A stretch of DNA of 64,000 nucleotides, taken from Kordia antarctica (GTDB lineage: Bacteria > Bacteroidota > Bacteroidia > Flavobacteriales > Flavobacteriaceae). The position numbers and the translations under genes are program-made. Of this stretch, positions 1 to 8,780 are shown piece by piece. How positions within the stretch are numbered: the stretch's first letter is position 1; each line of letters begins with the position of its first letter. The notes below the pieces were generated by a model that saw only the letters and a program-made list of their open reading frames with translations, ran no database searches and was not told the origin of the DNA. The stretch is taken from positions 5,299,501 through 5,363,500 of the forward strand of contig NZ_CP019288.1 in assembly GCF_009901525.1 (NCBI RefSeq), read 5' to 3'.

Positions 1-370
1 TTCCTTGTCCTAATGAACCAGAAGCAATACGAATTCCAGGTAAACCTTCATGCGTAGTTGGATGTCCTTGCAAGCGCGAATTTAGCAAACGAAACGTGTT
101 TAATTCTTTCACAGGAAAATAACCACGATGAGCCAAAACGCTATAAATTACTGGCGAAATATGACCATTAGACAAAAAGAAAACATCTTCTTCTTTTCCG
201 TCCATATCGAAACCGTCTTTCAGTTTCATGGTATCATTAAAGAGTGTAACTAAAAATTCAGCACATCCTAAAGAACCTCCTGGATGTCCAGAATTTACTT
301 TGTGTACCATTCTCAAGATATCTCTACGTACTTGAGTGACTATGTTTTCTAATGATTTGTTATCAGACAT
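1..370 (-). CDS. Transketolase, N-terminal subunit (5' part only; runs off window start)
   Basis: The minus-strand frame from the ATG at 370 translates to MSDNKSLENIVTQVRRD and continues to the window edge with no stop. SGHPGGS, SNGHISP, LQGHPT and ASGSLGQ are recognisable thiamine-diphosphate-domain motifs of transketolase. Many Bacteroidota encode transketolase as two adjacent proteins, N- and C-terminal subunits. The about 123 residues seen fit the start of the N-terminal one, but a full-length enzyme cannot be excluded because the rest lies outside. The enzyme moves two-carbon ketol units in the non-oxidative pentose phosphate pathway in the cytoplasm. Nothing in the visible part looks damaged. 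Confidence 0.9.
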   Translation of the reverse strand, partial: MSDNKSLENIVTQVRRDILRMVHKVNSGHPGGSLGCAEFLVTLFNDTMKLKDGFDMDGKEEDVFFLSNGHISPVIYSVLAHRGYFPVKELNTFRLLNSRLQGHPTTHEGLPGIRIASGSLGQG

Positions 371-726
371 TGTGTATTTGTTAGTAGTTTTTGAAAGCAT
401 CAAAAGTAAGTTATAAAACGACGTTAACAAAACAAGTTTGCGGGCATTTATTAACGAACTACTGTGAATAAGTTAAAAAGTGAATTATTGAATGTAAATA
501 ATTGATACTGAATTGATAATCCTTTGTGTTAAAGATGAAAAAAGAAGTTTATTAAAACTTTTGTATGTAGCATAGCTTTGGCTATCTGTATTGTTCTGAA
601 ATCAAGCAAGAGGTTGTATTATTTTTCAGATTAATTAAAAATCGGTTAAATTTGTGAAAAGTATGTATTGTGTGATGAACATATGCTCTATGTAATTTCA
701 AAACAGAAAACATAAACAAGAAAAAA
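371..726. other. Intergenic region with a possible promoter
   Basis: No convincing gene is seen. A TAAATTTG box at 647-654 matches the Bacteroidota -7 consensus TAnnTTTG in the orientation of the next gene, but no clear -33 element lies at the usual distance. A small hairpin, ATAGC-tttg-GCTAT, lies at 572-585. Confidence 0.4.
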
Positions 727-1170
727 TTGATAAACGAATTTAGATATCGACCACCTTTTAAATACCTATTTCTTGGAATTGGAGGAATACTTGCGGCTTC
801 GATATTTGGCGGAGTAACTCTAGAAAAAGGCGAAATATGGTTTCGGATAATTACATTCATATTTTTCGTTTTGAATTTAGCATTGGGAATAGGATTTCTT
901 GCATTATTCATAAATAAGTTCAATGTTGGAAAATTGAAAATTGGAGATGATTTTATAGAAATTTCAGGTCGTTGGAAGAATCGGACTAAACTGAATTTTA
1001 CTGAAATTAAAAGTATCGGAGAAATAGATACTTATGACCAAGTTATTGAAATTAAAAGCGAGAATGGCTTTAATCTGATTGAAAAACAGTGGATGAAAAG
1101 TAAAGAATTTGACATTGTTAGGGAGAAATTAATTGAATGGGCAAATAAAAATACGTTTAGCACCAAATAA
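727..1170 (+). CDS. Small hypothetical membrane protein
   Basis: The 147-residue protein is not recognised. Two hydrophobic segments, about residues 12-32 and 38-60, should span the membrane. The remaining C-terminal part, about 85 residues, is hydrophilic and rich in Lys, Glu and Ile, with a beta-strand-like pattern such as PH-like membrane-associated domains often show. The start is uncertain: no in-frame ATG lies between the double stop at 673-678 and the first hydrophobic stretch, so TTG at 727 is chosen. It is a single gene with no functional neighbours. Confidence 0.55.
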   Translation: MINEFRYRPPFKYLFLGIGGILAASIFGGVTLEKGEIWFRIITFIFFVLNLALGIGFLALFINKFNVGKLKIGDDFIEISGRWKNRTKLNFTEIKSIGEIDTYDQVIEIKSENGFNLIEKQWMKSKEFDIVREKLIEWANKNTFSTK

Positions 1171-1322
1171 AATGAACGGCAAATTCAAAGCCTATTTACG
1201 AAAAGTACGCTTGAATTTTCTATTCGGTTTGTAATTATTAATTCTGTAAAAATTTCACACTTTTTTTACAATTGAAAACACTCAAATTGAAAACCATCTC
1301 GTAGTTTCGAAGAAAACATAAA

Positions 1323-2402
1323 ATGAACAAAACGTATTTCTACTTACAAACTTTGCTATTGGTAACTATTTTGATTTTTGCATCTTCTTGCAATGGACAA
1401 GGAAAAATTTCCAAAGAAAATAAAAGTATAAGTGAACCTATCAAATATGACGCAGGAGATGTGACTACAAATGGCTTGTTAGACAAAGCTGGAAATATGT
1501 GGTTTACAACAACAAAGGAAGGCGTTTTTCGATATGATGGAACCAATTTCACAAATTTCACGGAGAAAGATGGACTTTGTTCTAACTCAGTCAATTCGGT
1601 AATTCAGGACAACAAAGGCATTTTGTGGTTTGCAACTGCCAAAGGATTGTGTAGTTATGATGGAATTAATTTTGTTAACATTCCACTTCCCAAAGGAACT
1701 TCCCAAGATGTATCGCCTGAAACTGGATTTCCAAGTTCGGAAACGGAAACTATTCTATCTATAATTAAAGACAGAAAAGACGATTTTTGGTTAGGCACCG
1801 ATGCAAGCGGAGCATATCATTTTGATGGGAAAACATTTACATCATATCTAAAATTTAAAGGACGATTGCAACCGCCAACTAATGAAATTTATAACAATTG
1901 TATTCAAAGCATCGTTGAAGATGATGACGGAAATATCTGGTTTACGTCACAAACACACGGAGGAATCAGTAAATATGATGGAAAAGTGTTCACGCATTTC
2001 ACAAAAGACGATGGACTTCCAGATGATATGATTTTTTCAAGTTTCAAAGATAAAGATGGCAACTTATGGTTTGGAACGTTGGATAATGGTTTGATTTCTT
2101 ACAAAAATGGTTCGTTCAATTACTTCAATGAAACTGACGGACTCAATAATAACATGGTTTCTTGTTTCTATCAAGACAAAACAGGAAAACTTTGGATCGG
2201 TAGTTTCAGAGAAAGTACGGTTTCGTGGTTTGATGGAGAAAATTTCACTTCAATTCCTTTTGATAAAAAACAAAAACTTGTCGAAATACGGTTTATTACC
2301 GAAGACAAAGATGGAAATATTTGGTTCGGCGGCAGATATGGTATTTTGTGGAAATATGATGGAAAGCTCTTAACTGATTTCACGCAACAAAAGAGGTTTT
2401 GA
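1323..2402 (+). CDS. Lipoprotein with two-component-regulator-type beta-propeller repeats
   Basis: The 359-residue protein begins with a lipoprotein signal whose lipobox ends ASSC (Cys about residue 23), so it is probably anchored in the cell envelope. The rest consists of repeated units of about 45 residues with patterns such as GNMWFTT, GILWFAT, GNIWFTS, GNLWFGT and GKLWIGS, each followed by a YDG or FDG segment. These are Reg_prop repeats, which form the sensor propellers of hybrid two-component systems. No transmembrane helix, kinase or Y_Y_Y domain follows, so this is a free-standing propeller. It may bind a ligand or glycan. The function is unknown. Confidence 0.75.
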   Translation: MNKTYFYLQTLLLVTILIFASSCNGQGKISKENKSISEPIKYDAGDVTTNGLLDKAGNMWFTTTKEGVFRYDGTNFTNFTEKDGLCSNSVNSVIQDNKGILWFATAKGLCSYDGINFVNIPLPKGTSQDVSPETGFPSSETETILSIIKDRKDDFWLGTDASGAYHFDGKTFTSYLKFKGRLQPPTNEIYNNCIQSIVEDDDGNIWFTSQTHGGISKYDGKVFTHFTKDDGLPDDMIFSSFKDKDGNLWFGTLDNGLISYKNGSFNYFNETDGLNNNMVSCFYQDKTGKLWIGSFRESTVSWFDGENFTSIPFDKKQKLVEIRFITEDKDGNIWFGGRYGILWKYDGKLLTDFTQQKRF

Positions 2403-2646
2403 TTTTGAACTGGTTGAATATTAGTTGAATAAATTTGGGATATGATTTCTGTAGATATTGATTGAGTTTTTATTGGTTGTTTTTATTGTTCTGAAAATAT
2501 ACAGTATTTTCTACTTTATATTCGTAGGTGTATTTTCTTTTATATTGATTTAAATTCTTTATTTTAGTGGAAAAACGTGTATTGTGTGTTGGAGGTATAT
2601 TCATTACACAATACCTAATTGGCAAGAAAAAATAAAACACTATTAA

Positions 2647-4287
2647 ATGAGTAAAAATACAAAAGTAAATGAAATCGCTGTTTTTCCACATAGAAGAGAT
2701 AAAGAGTACCTTGCTTTTTTAAAAGAAAGAATGTCAATTCATGGTGAAAACGGACTAATAAATCGTGCAATAGATGTACCGAAAGAATGGCAGGAAAGAA
2801 CTGAGCATAAAAAGATGTGTCAAATATCTTATTTAGGAGTATCTGCTGATATCTTTTTCGATCAAGGACGTAATTTTATTACTGATGGAAATGAAGTATT
2901 AGTAAAAGAAATGGAAAACATTATTAAGAATCATAAAATCTTTGAAGATAAAGGCGTCTGGCTCAGAATAAGATTTTTGTTTATATATCCTTTCTCTAAT
3001 CATGCTATGTCGATAATTAATGCCGAAATGACTCATCAGAGGTGCGAGATAAATGGAGATTGGAGGCACCCTTCTGATCAAACAGAATTTCAAGTTGACT
3101 GGAGAAAATTCTATGCATCAACATTTATGAGAGCACAAAGGTTAACTCTAAATCATATCCAAAACTGGATAAATCAATATTCATTTTTTAATGAAAGAGG
3201 AAATAGATCTATAATAGTCAGGTTTACCCCAATAAGCCCTAATGTATGTTCTCTAATCATAAACGATACTATTGTTTCTGATTCATATTTATTTGCAAAA
3301 TTAAATAGACACTCTGAAAGTCTAATTTATAAGCATCCAATTGTAAAAGTAGAAAGAAGTAGAAAAAACTCTCCTGCTTACAATGCATTTCAATATTTGA
3401 TGGACCATTTTCAATATTTATGGCAACTCAATATAACAATGGATTGTGGTGATGCAACTAAGTACATAAAAGGAAAAAAGGAGTCTTTAAGTGAAATCAA
3501 TTTACCTTCAGATGTTTCTTTTAGATTAAAAGCTACTAGGTTAGTAAATCAAGATTGTATTGGTAAGGAAGAGAAACAAAGTTGGATTTTAAAAACAAAA
3601 AATCAATTTAAAAGGTATAGCTCTATTCCAGAAAAGACTAATGAAGAAGAGAAAATTTTTATCTCTTGTAGTTGGGTAGAGAATAATCCACATTATATTC
3701 CAAAGAAAATTCATTTCTGGATAGAAGAAGACTTCACAAATAATTCAATTACAAGCTTAAAGCCAGTTCTTATTGATGGTCGTCCCAGTGAATTAATAAG
3801 TCAAAAAATCTATGAAGGTTTGAATGTGTGTAAACTAGCTATAGTTTTTCTTACTAATGATATACCACTTAAAGTTGAAAATGATAAAAACATAGAATAT
3901 ATTTCAAGACCCAATATATATCATGAATTAGGCTTTTTGATGAACAAATTTGATGTTTTAACTGAAAAAGGAAAACTTTTTATCGCATCCGAACGAAGAG
4001 AATTGAAACATCTAAGCAATGTGAAAAACTTTATTCATGTTCCAATGATTGAAGAAAATATTGAATTAAAAACTCATTCAATTTATACACAAATTTTAAT
4101 CTGGCTATATGAAAATTCAATTTTACTCGAGCAGAACTTAAATGTACTCCAAGAGGTTGTACGTAATCATAAGGATAGAATAGTTCAACTCACATCTAAA
4201 ATTGAAGGAGGAAATAAAGTATTGGATTCAATTGTTAAATTTGAGAAAATAGTTGATGCACGCAAGGATGATGAAAACCTGCTTTAA
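2647..4287 (+). CDS. Putative TIR-like (PF10137-type) NADase effector with a novel N-terminal domain
   Basis: The protein has 546 residues. Residues about 336-470 follow the layout of the TIR-like nucleotide-binding family: a first strand KIFISCS, a helix, PVLIDGRPS, an AIVFLTND strand, then RPNIYHELGFLM and a GKLFIASERR strand. The family's usual xRxNVxFELGxF motif corresponds to RPNIYHELGF, whose Glu (about residue 427) would be catalytic if this domain cleaves NAD+. The N-terminal 300 or so residues are not recognised and could sense a trigger. No transmembrane segment is evident. It stands alone close to toxin-antitoxin genes, which suggests a single-gene abortive-infection defence. That role is inferred from the domain and context only. 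Confidence 0.55.
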   Translation: MSKNTKVNEIAVFPHRRDKEYLAFLKERMSIHGENGLINRAIDVPKEWQERTEHKKMCQISYLGVSADIFFDQGRNFITDGNEVLVKEMENIIKNHKIFEDKGVWLRIRFLFIYPFSNHAMSIINAEMTHQRCEINGDWRHPSDQTEFQVDWRKFYASTFMRAQRLTLNHIQNWINQYSFFNERGNRSIIVRFTPISPNVCSLIINDTIVSDSYLFAKLNRHSESLIYKHPIVKVERSRKNSPAYNAFQYLMDHFQYLWQLNITMDCGDATKYIKGKKESLSEINLPSDVSFRLKATRLVNQDCIGKEEKQSWILKTKNQFKRYSSIPEKTNEEEKIFISCSWVENNPHYIPKKIHFWIEEDFTNNSITSLKPVLIDGRPSELISQKIYEGLNVCKLAIVFLTNDIPLKVENDKNIEYISRPNIYHELGFLMNKFDVLTEKGKLFIASERRELKHLSNVKNFIHVPMIEENIELKTHSIYTQILIWLYENSILLEQNLNVLQEVVRNHKDRIVQLTSKIEGGNKVLDSIVKFEKIVDARKDDENLL

Positions 4288-4467
4288 AAAAACATAATTC
4301 AACAATTGTAACTGTAGTACAACCCTATAAAAAAACAAAATCAATATATAAAAAAACCTTTTAATGGCTTTTCTATGTTTTTAGTATGTGTGCATTTGAA
4401 TAATTTACTTGGCTAAAATGGTTGCTATAAAGTTTTGAATTGCTTTTATTTCATAAAAAATACCAGC

Positions 4468-4486
4468 ATGTGCTTTGGCAGCACAT
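4468..4486. repeat. Perfect 7-bp hairpin in an intergenic region
   Basis: ATGTGCT and AGCACAT flank a 5-nt loop (4475-4479). No U-tract follows, so it is not a standard terminator. The surrounding 4288-4538 stretch has no gene and may hold a degenerate intergenic repeat. Confidence 0.4.
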
Positions 4487-4538
4487 CAAAACAACCAAAC
4501 CCATTTTTTAGTATCTCTAATTTCAAGAATTAAACATT

Positions 4539-4757
4539 ATGGACATTCAGTCAACAAAAATCGAATTAGTAAAAACAATATTAGCAATTGAAAATAGTGA
4601 ATTTATTCAAAAAGTTGCTGATTTTGTAAATAAGGAAAAAGTTGATTTCTGGAATGAATTAAATGCTTCTCAACAAAATGAAATCAAAAAAGGAATCAAT
4701 GAGCTTGACCAAGGAAAAAGGGTTTCTTACGATTCATTTTTGAATAAAATCTCTTAA
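4539..4757 (+). CDS. Orphan antitoxin-like small protein
   Basis: This 72-residue acidic and helical protein has the layout of type II addiction-module antitoxins of Bacteroidota. An N-terminal helix (IELVKTILAIENSEFIQKV) is followed by a linker and a short tail, ELDQGKRVSYDSFL, that resembles the toxin-binding end of ParD-like proteins. Its N-terminus parallels the antitoxin at 4855 (KIEFVQEFLKLQSE). No toxin follows: only 97 nt separate it from the next antitoxin and no frame there encodes one. It is probably a solitary antitoxin left after loss of its partner, or one that acts on another toxin. Confidence 0.55.
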   Translation: MDIQSTKIELVKTILAIENSEFIQKVADFVNKEKVDFWNELNASQQNEIKKGINELDQGKRVSYDSFLNKIS

Positions 4758-4829
4758 TGTAAGTATTCTAAATCTGAACTAGCGGAATACTCACTTCCGA
4801 ATAAAACAATGACTACATCGATAATTTTG

Positions 4830-4837
4830 TATCTTTG
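4830..4837 (+). promoter_or_regulatory. Candidate -7 box of the toxin-antitoxin pair
   Basis: TATCTTTG matches the Bacteroidota TAnnTTTG consensus and lies 17 nt before the antitoxin ATG. The -33 element is not clear. Confidence 0.45.
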
Positions 4838-4854
4838 GTAAAAACCTTAGCAAA

Positions 4855-5088
4855 ATGAATTTAGAAGCTCGAAAAATAGAATTTGTACAGGAATTTTTAA
4901 AACTTCAAAGCGAAGCATCGGTTTCACGTCTCGAAAAAATATTGAGAAAAGAAAAAAATGCTTCAGATGAGCGAATATTAAAACCGATGAGTCAAGATGA
5001 ACTAAACAAACGTATTGATCAATCGGAAGCTGACTTCAAAAATAACCGATTCAAAAGTAGTGCTGAACTCCTAGTTAAATACAAATAA
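4855..5088 (+). CDS. Antitoxin of a ParE/RelE-type toxin-antitoxin module
   Basis: The 77-residue protein is charged and helix-rich. Its C-terminal stretch, DELNKRIDQSEADF followed by KSSAELLVKY, is typical of antitoxins that wrap around RelE/ParE toxins. The stop overlaps the toxin start by one base (TAATG), so the two are translationally coupled. It should neutralise the partner toxin and probably represses its own promoter. The family is assigned from gene order and general features, because no strong DNA-binding signature is visible. Confidence 0.7.
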   Translation: MNLEARKIEFVQEFLKLQSEASVSRLEKILRKEKNASDERILKPMSQDELNKRIDQSEADFKNNRFKSSAELLVKYK

Positions 5089-5405
5089 TGACATTTAAAA
5101 TTATTTGGTCTGCATTCGCTGAAACTCAACTTGATGAAATCTATAAGTATTACGAAAAGAAAGCGAGTCCAAGGATTGCTAAAAAACTTCTCAATGAAAT
5201 TATCAATGAGCCAGATAAGTTAAAAGAAGCTCCACATATTGGACAAGAAGAAGAATTACTTAAACAAAGAAAAATTCAGTATCGCTATTTAGTTTACAAA
5301 AACTACAAACTGATTTACACTGTAGATATAGAATATAGATTTATACGAATTGCAGATGTTTTTGATACGCGTCAAAATCCACCAAAATTGAAGCGAACAA
5401 AATAA
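5088..5405 (+). CDS. ParE/RelE superfamily toxin
   Basis: This 105-residue protein has the classic fold pattern: an opening strand FKIIWSAFAETQLDEIYKYY, a helix pair through AKKLLNEI, then YRYLVYKNYKLIYTV and a final strand IRIADVFDTRQNP. That last segment, with the YRxLVYKxYKLIY core, is typical of ParE/RelE toxins in Bacteroidota. Such toxins inhibit either gyrase (ParE) or ribosome-bound mRNA (RelE), and the sequence alone does not settle which. It overlaps its antitoxin by one base and looks intact. Confidence 0.85.
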   Translation: MTFKIIWSAFAETQLDEIYKYYEKKASPRIAKKLLNEIINEPDKLKEAPHIGQEEELLKQRKIQYRYLVYKNYKLIYTVDIEYRFIRIADVFDTRQNPPKLKRTK

Positions 5406-5508
5406 AAATCCATTGCTTCACAAGAAACTCTACTCTAAAACCAAATCAAATTCCTCAGTTTCCCAAAATTTTAATTTTTTATTAGGAAAATCATCTCGCA
5501 ATCTTACT

Positions 5509-5516
5509 TATATTTG
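5509..5516 (+). promoter_or_regulatory. Candidate -7 box for tgt
   Basis: TATATTTG fits the TAnnTTTG consensus and implies a 5' leader of about 95 nt before the tgt ATG. The leader contains a short hairpin, TGGC-tttc-GCCA. No good -33 element is seen. Confidence 0.4.
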
Positions 5517-5614
5517 CCAACTTATGATGTCGCCGTTTTGTATATTTTTTGGCTTTCGCCAGAAATAACTCGCGGTAACATTCAAATGATGATAAAGGCA
5601 ATAGCGACGCAACA

Positions 5615-6745
5615 ATGAAATTTGACTTATTAGCAAAAGACCCCGGAAGTAAAGCAAGAGCAGCAACACTAACCACCGATCATGGAACGATAGAAACACC
5701 TATTTTCATGCCAGTTGGAACCATTGGAACTGTAAAAGGAGTGCATCAACGGGAACTAAAAGAAGATATCAATCCCGATATTATTCTCTCAAATACCTAT
5801 CATTTATACTTAAGACCACACACAGAAATTCTTGAAAAAGCTGGCGGATTGCACAAATTCATGAATTGGGACAGAAACATTCTAACCGATTCTGGCGGAT
5901 ATCAAGTCTATTCACTCTCTGAAAACAGAAAAATAAAAGAAGCTGGTGTAAAATTCAAATCGCACATTGATGGTTCATTTCATTTCTTTACGCCTGAAAA
6001 TGTAATGGAAATTCAACGTACCATCGGAGCAGATATTATCATGGCTTTTGACGAATGTACACCTTATCCATGTGATTACAAATACGCAAAACGTTCCATG
6101 CACATGACGCATCGTTGGTTGGACAGATGTATCAGTCACTTAGAAAAATTACCTTTCAAATACGGACATAGTCAAGCGTTTTTCCCAATAGTTCAAGGAA
6201 GTACGTATAAAGACTTACGTAAACAATCAGCAGAATTTATTGCTTCGCGCGATGCTGTCGGAAATGCAATTGGCGGATTATCAGTTGGAGAACCTGCAGA
6301 AGAAATGTACGCAATGACAGATGTTGTATGTTCCATTCTTCCAGAAGACAAACCTCGATATCTAATGGGCGTTGGTACGCCAATAAATATCTTAGAAAAC
6401 ATCGCTTTAGGAGTTGACATGTTCGATTGTGTCATGCCAACACGTAACGCCAGAAACGGAATGTTATTCACGGCGCATGGAAGTATCAACATCAAAAACA
6501 AAAAGTGGGAAGATGATTTTTCTCCCATTGACGAAATGGCAATTACGTATGTAGATACGGAATATTCAAAAGCATATTTACGTCACTTATTTACGGTAAA
6601 TGAATTGCTGGGAAAACAAATTGCAACAATTCACAACCTTGGATTCTATTTGTGGTTGACACGTGAAGCTAGAAAACATATCTTAGCGGGAGATTTTAAC
6701 ACGTGGAAGAATATGATGGTAAAACAAATGGATAAACGTCTATAG
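5615..6745 (+). CDS. tgt: Queuine/preQ1 tRNA-ribosyltransferase
   Basis: The 376-residue enzyme exchanges guanine 34 of GUN-anticodon tRNAs for a queuine precursor in the cytoplasm. The catalytic and substrate loops are clear: DSGGYQVYS, MAFDECTPYP, GGLSVGEP, MGVGTP and FDCVMPTRNARNG. The usual zinc-binding segment with CxCxxC ahead of YSRAYLxHL is not present. The corresponding stretch reads PIDEMAITYVDTEYSKAYLRHL and has no cysteine, so the structural zinc site appears lost. From memory, this is shared by other Bacteroidota homologues. The permease gene follows 6 nt downstream. Confidence 0.95.
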   Translation: MKFDLLAKDPGSKARAATLTTDHGTIETPIFMPVGTIGTVKGVHQRELKEDINPDIILSNTYHLYLRPHTEILEKAGGLHKFMNWDRNILTDSGGYQVYSLSENRKIKEAGVKFKSHIDGSFHFFTPENVMEIQRTIGADIIMAFDECTPYPCDYKYAKRSMHMTHRWLDRCISHLEKLPFKYGHSQAFFPIVQGSTYKDLRKQSAEFIASRDAVGNAIGGLSVGEPAEEMYAMTDVVCSILPEDKPRYLMGVGTPINILENIALGVDMFDCVMPTRNARNGMLFTAHGSINIKNKKWEDDFSPIDEMAITYVDTEYSKAYLRHLFTVNELLGKQIATIHNLGFYLWLTREARKHILAGDFNTWKNMMVKQMDKRL

Positions 6746-6751
6746 TAGAAT

Positions 6752-7831
6752 ATGAAAATATTAGATTGGTATATCATTAAAAAATATCTAACGACATTCT
6801 TCGTAATGTTATTACTATTTATCCCAATTGGGATTATGGTTGATATTTCTGAAAACATTGATAAAATGTTATCTTCAGAAGCGCCAACAGACGAAATTAT
6901 ATATTACTATTTCAATTTTGTCATCTACTTTGCGAATCTATTATTTCCAATATTCTTATTCCTTTCGGTAATTTGGTTTACCTCAAAACTAGCCAATGAC
7001 ACTGAAATTATTGCCATACTAAGTTCGGGAGTTTCGTATGTACGTTTCTTGCGTCCATTTATAGTTGCAGCTTCTGTAGTGGCTATATTTGCTTTTATCA
7101 TGGGAATGTACATCGTTCCAAATGCAAGTAGAGGGTTCAACGAGTTCCGATTTGAATACATAAAAAAAGGTAAAACAAAATTACGAGACAACGCAGAAAT
7201 TTATAAACAGGTTACTACAAATGATTTTATCTATCTAAAAAGCTTCAGTTTTGAAAGTAAACGTGGCGACAACTTTACCTTAGAGCATTTTGAAGACAAT
7301 GTATTGAAATATAAAATGGAAGCACGTTCTATCAAATATAATGAAGAAGATAGTACATATACATTACGTGGCTACAAAAAACGAATTATTGGTGCGCTAA
7401 ATGATAGTTTGGTCAACGTACGAAAATTTGATACCATATTTCCGTTTGAAATAGAAGATTTAACGCCTGTAACCTACATGGCGGAAACGTTGAACTATCA
7501 AGAATTAGACAAATTCATTGAAAAAGAAAGACAATCAGGTTCGCCAAATGTGAACATACACTTATTAGTAAAATACAAACGTTGGAGTTTACCAATTACC
7601 GCCTTTATCCTTACCATTATTGCGGTTGCGGTTTCTTCAATGAAACGTAGAGGCGGAATGGGCGTAAACCTAGCTTTCGGAATTTCAATTGCGTTTATAT
7701 ACATTTTCTTTGATAAAATATTCGGAACAATGGCAGAGAAATCAGGTTTCTCTCCAATGATGGCAGTTTGGGTTCCTAATCTTGTCTTTGGTGTATTAGC
7801 ACTATATTTACTCTACAATGCTAGGCGATAA
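6752..7831 (+). CDS. LptF/LptG-family permease (YjgP/YjgQ)
   Basis: The 359-residue protein has the family layout: an N-terminal DWYIIKKYL segment, three membrane helices in about residues 15-120, a soluble jellyroll-like region (about 130-270) and three closing helices. It forms the membrane part of the ABC machine that lifts lipopolysaccharide from the inner membrane for transport to the outer membrane. Which of LptF or LptG it is cannot be decided by eye. It starts 6 nt after tgt and overlaps the next gene by 14 nt, so the three genes are probably cotranscribed. Confidence 0.9.
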   Translation: MKILDWYIIKKYLTTFFVMLLLFIPIGIMVDISENIDKMLSSEAPTDEIIYYYFNFVIYFANLLFPIFLFLSVIWFTSKLANDTEIIAILSSGVSYVRFLRPFIVAASVVAIFAFIMGMYIVPNASRGFNEFRFEYIKKGKTKLRDNAEIYKQVTTNDFIYLKSFSFESKRGDNFTLEHFEDNVLKYKMEARSIKYNEEDSTYTLRGYKKRIIGALNDSLVNVRKFDTIFPFEIEDLTPVTYMAETLNYQELDKFIEKERQSGSPNVNIHLLVKYKRWSLPITAFILTIIAVAVSSMKRRGGMGVNLAFGISIAFIYIFFDKIFGTMAEKSGFSPMMAVWVPNLVFGVLALYLLYNARR

Positions 7832-8729
7832 ACTCAAAAACTACGCACATCTTCATCTTTTGGTTTTCATTGCTGGTTTTACAGCAATATTAGGAAAACT
7901 CATTACCATAAAAGCAATTCCGCTCGTTTGGTTTCGGATGTTAATTGCAGGTTTATTAATGTTTGGATTTATTAAAATATATAAGATCAAACTAAAAATA
8001 CCACTCAAAACATTTATCAAATTTGGAATTGCAGGAATTGTAGTCGCTTTACATTGGATTACGTTTTTTGGCGCCATTGATGTTTCTAATGTGTCCATTA
8101 CGTTGGTTATGTTTTCCACAGGAGCATTTTTTGCATCGTTCATAGAACCAATTGTATACCGACGAAAAATTATTTGGTATGAAATCATCTTTGGAATCAT
8201 CGTAATCATTGGTGTTTCTATCATTATCAACACAGAATTTCAATACATTAATGGAATCATACTTGGCGTAATTTCAGCATTTCTCTCCTCATTATTTGCA
8301 GTAATAAACGGGAAATTTGTAGAAAATCACAATGCATCCACCATTTCATTCTATGAATTTATTTGCGGCGTTGTATTTATATCTATCTATTTAGCCTTTG
8401 CGGCAGATGGTTTTCTGCAAGAAGACTTCTTCTTTTTAAGCACAAACGATTGGATCTACATTTCTATATTGGCTTCTGTTTGTACGGCATATGCATTTAT
8501 TGGATCTGTTCATATCATGCGCTACATCAGTCCATATACAGTTGTATTAACTTATAATTTAGAAATTGTATACGGAATTGTATTAGCAATCATATTATTC
8601 CCAATAGACGAAAAAATGAGCCCAGGATTTTACTACGGAAGCGTACTCGTTGTAGCAACTGTAGTAGCAAATGGAATCCTAAAAAACAAACGAAAAAGAA
8701 AATCCGCTAAAGGCATTGAAGTTTCCTAA
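7818..8729 (+). CDS. EamA (DMT) family exporter
   Basis: The 303-residue, highly hydrophobic protein has about ten membrane helices in two similar halves, as in drug/metabolite transporters with two EamA domains. The RMLIAGLLM and ALHWITFFGAIDVSNVSI segments are characteristic of the first repeat. It likely exports small metabolites or amino acids, with unknown substrate. The ATG lies inside the end of the permease gene (14-nt overlap), so translation is coupled. A basic tail (KNKRKRKSAK) closes the protein on the cytoplasmic side. Confidence 0.85.
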   Translation: MLGDKLKNYAHLHLLVFIAGFTAILGKLITIKAIPLVWFRMLIAGLLMFGFIKIYKIKLKIPLKTFIKFGIAGIVVALHWITFFGAIDVSNVSITLVMFSTGAFFASFIEPIVYRRKIIWYEIIFGIIVIIGVSIIINTEFQYINGIILGVISAFLSSLFAVINGKFVENHNASTISFYEFICGVVFISIYLAFAADGFLQEDFFFLSTNDWIYISILASVCTAYAFIGSVHIMRYISPYTVVLTYNLEIVYGIVLAIILFPIDEKMSPGFYYGSVLVVATVVANGILKNKRKRKSAKGIEVS

Positions 8730-8747
8730 ATTAAAGTTTTATATTTG
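8716..8747 (+). promoter_or_regulatory. Promoter of accA
   Basis: TTG at 8716-8718 and TATATTTG at 8740-8747 are separated by 21 nt, within the usual Bacteroidota range. The box overlaps the end region of the EamA gene and sits 33 nt before the accA ATG. Confidence 0.6.
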
Positions 8748-8780
8748 TACACTAAAACAACTAAAAATATCCTCAAAAAC

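Noticed and set aside
4468-4490. Likeness of the hairpin to the 5' end of eukaryotic U6 RNA
   Set aside because: The likeness covers only the short stem-loop and has no biological basis in a bacterium.
8745-8780. TTG start for accA
   Set aside because: It lies inside the promoter box; the ATG at 8781 gives the standard length and N-terminus.
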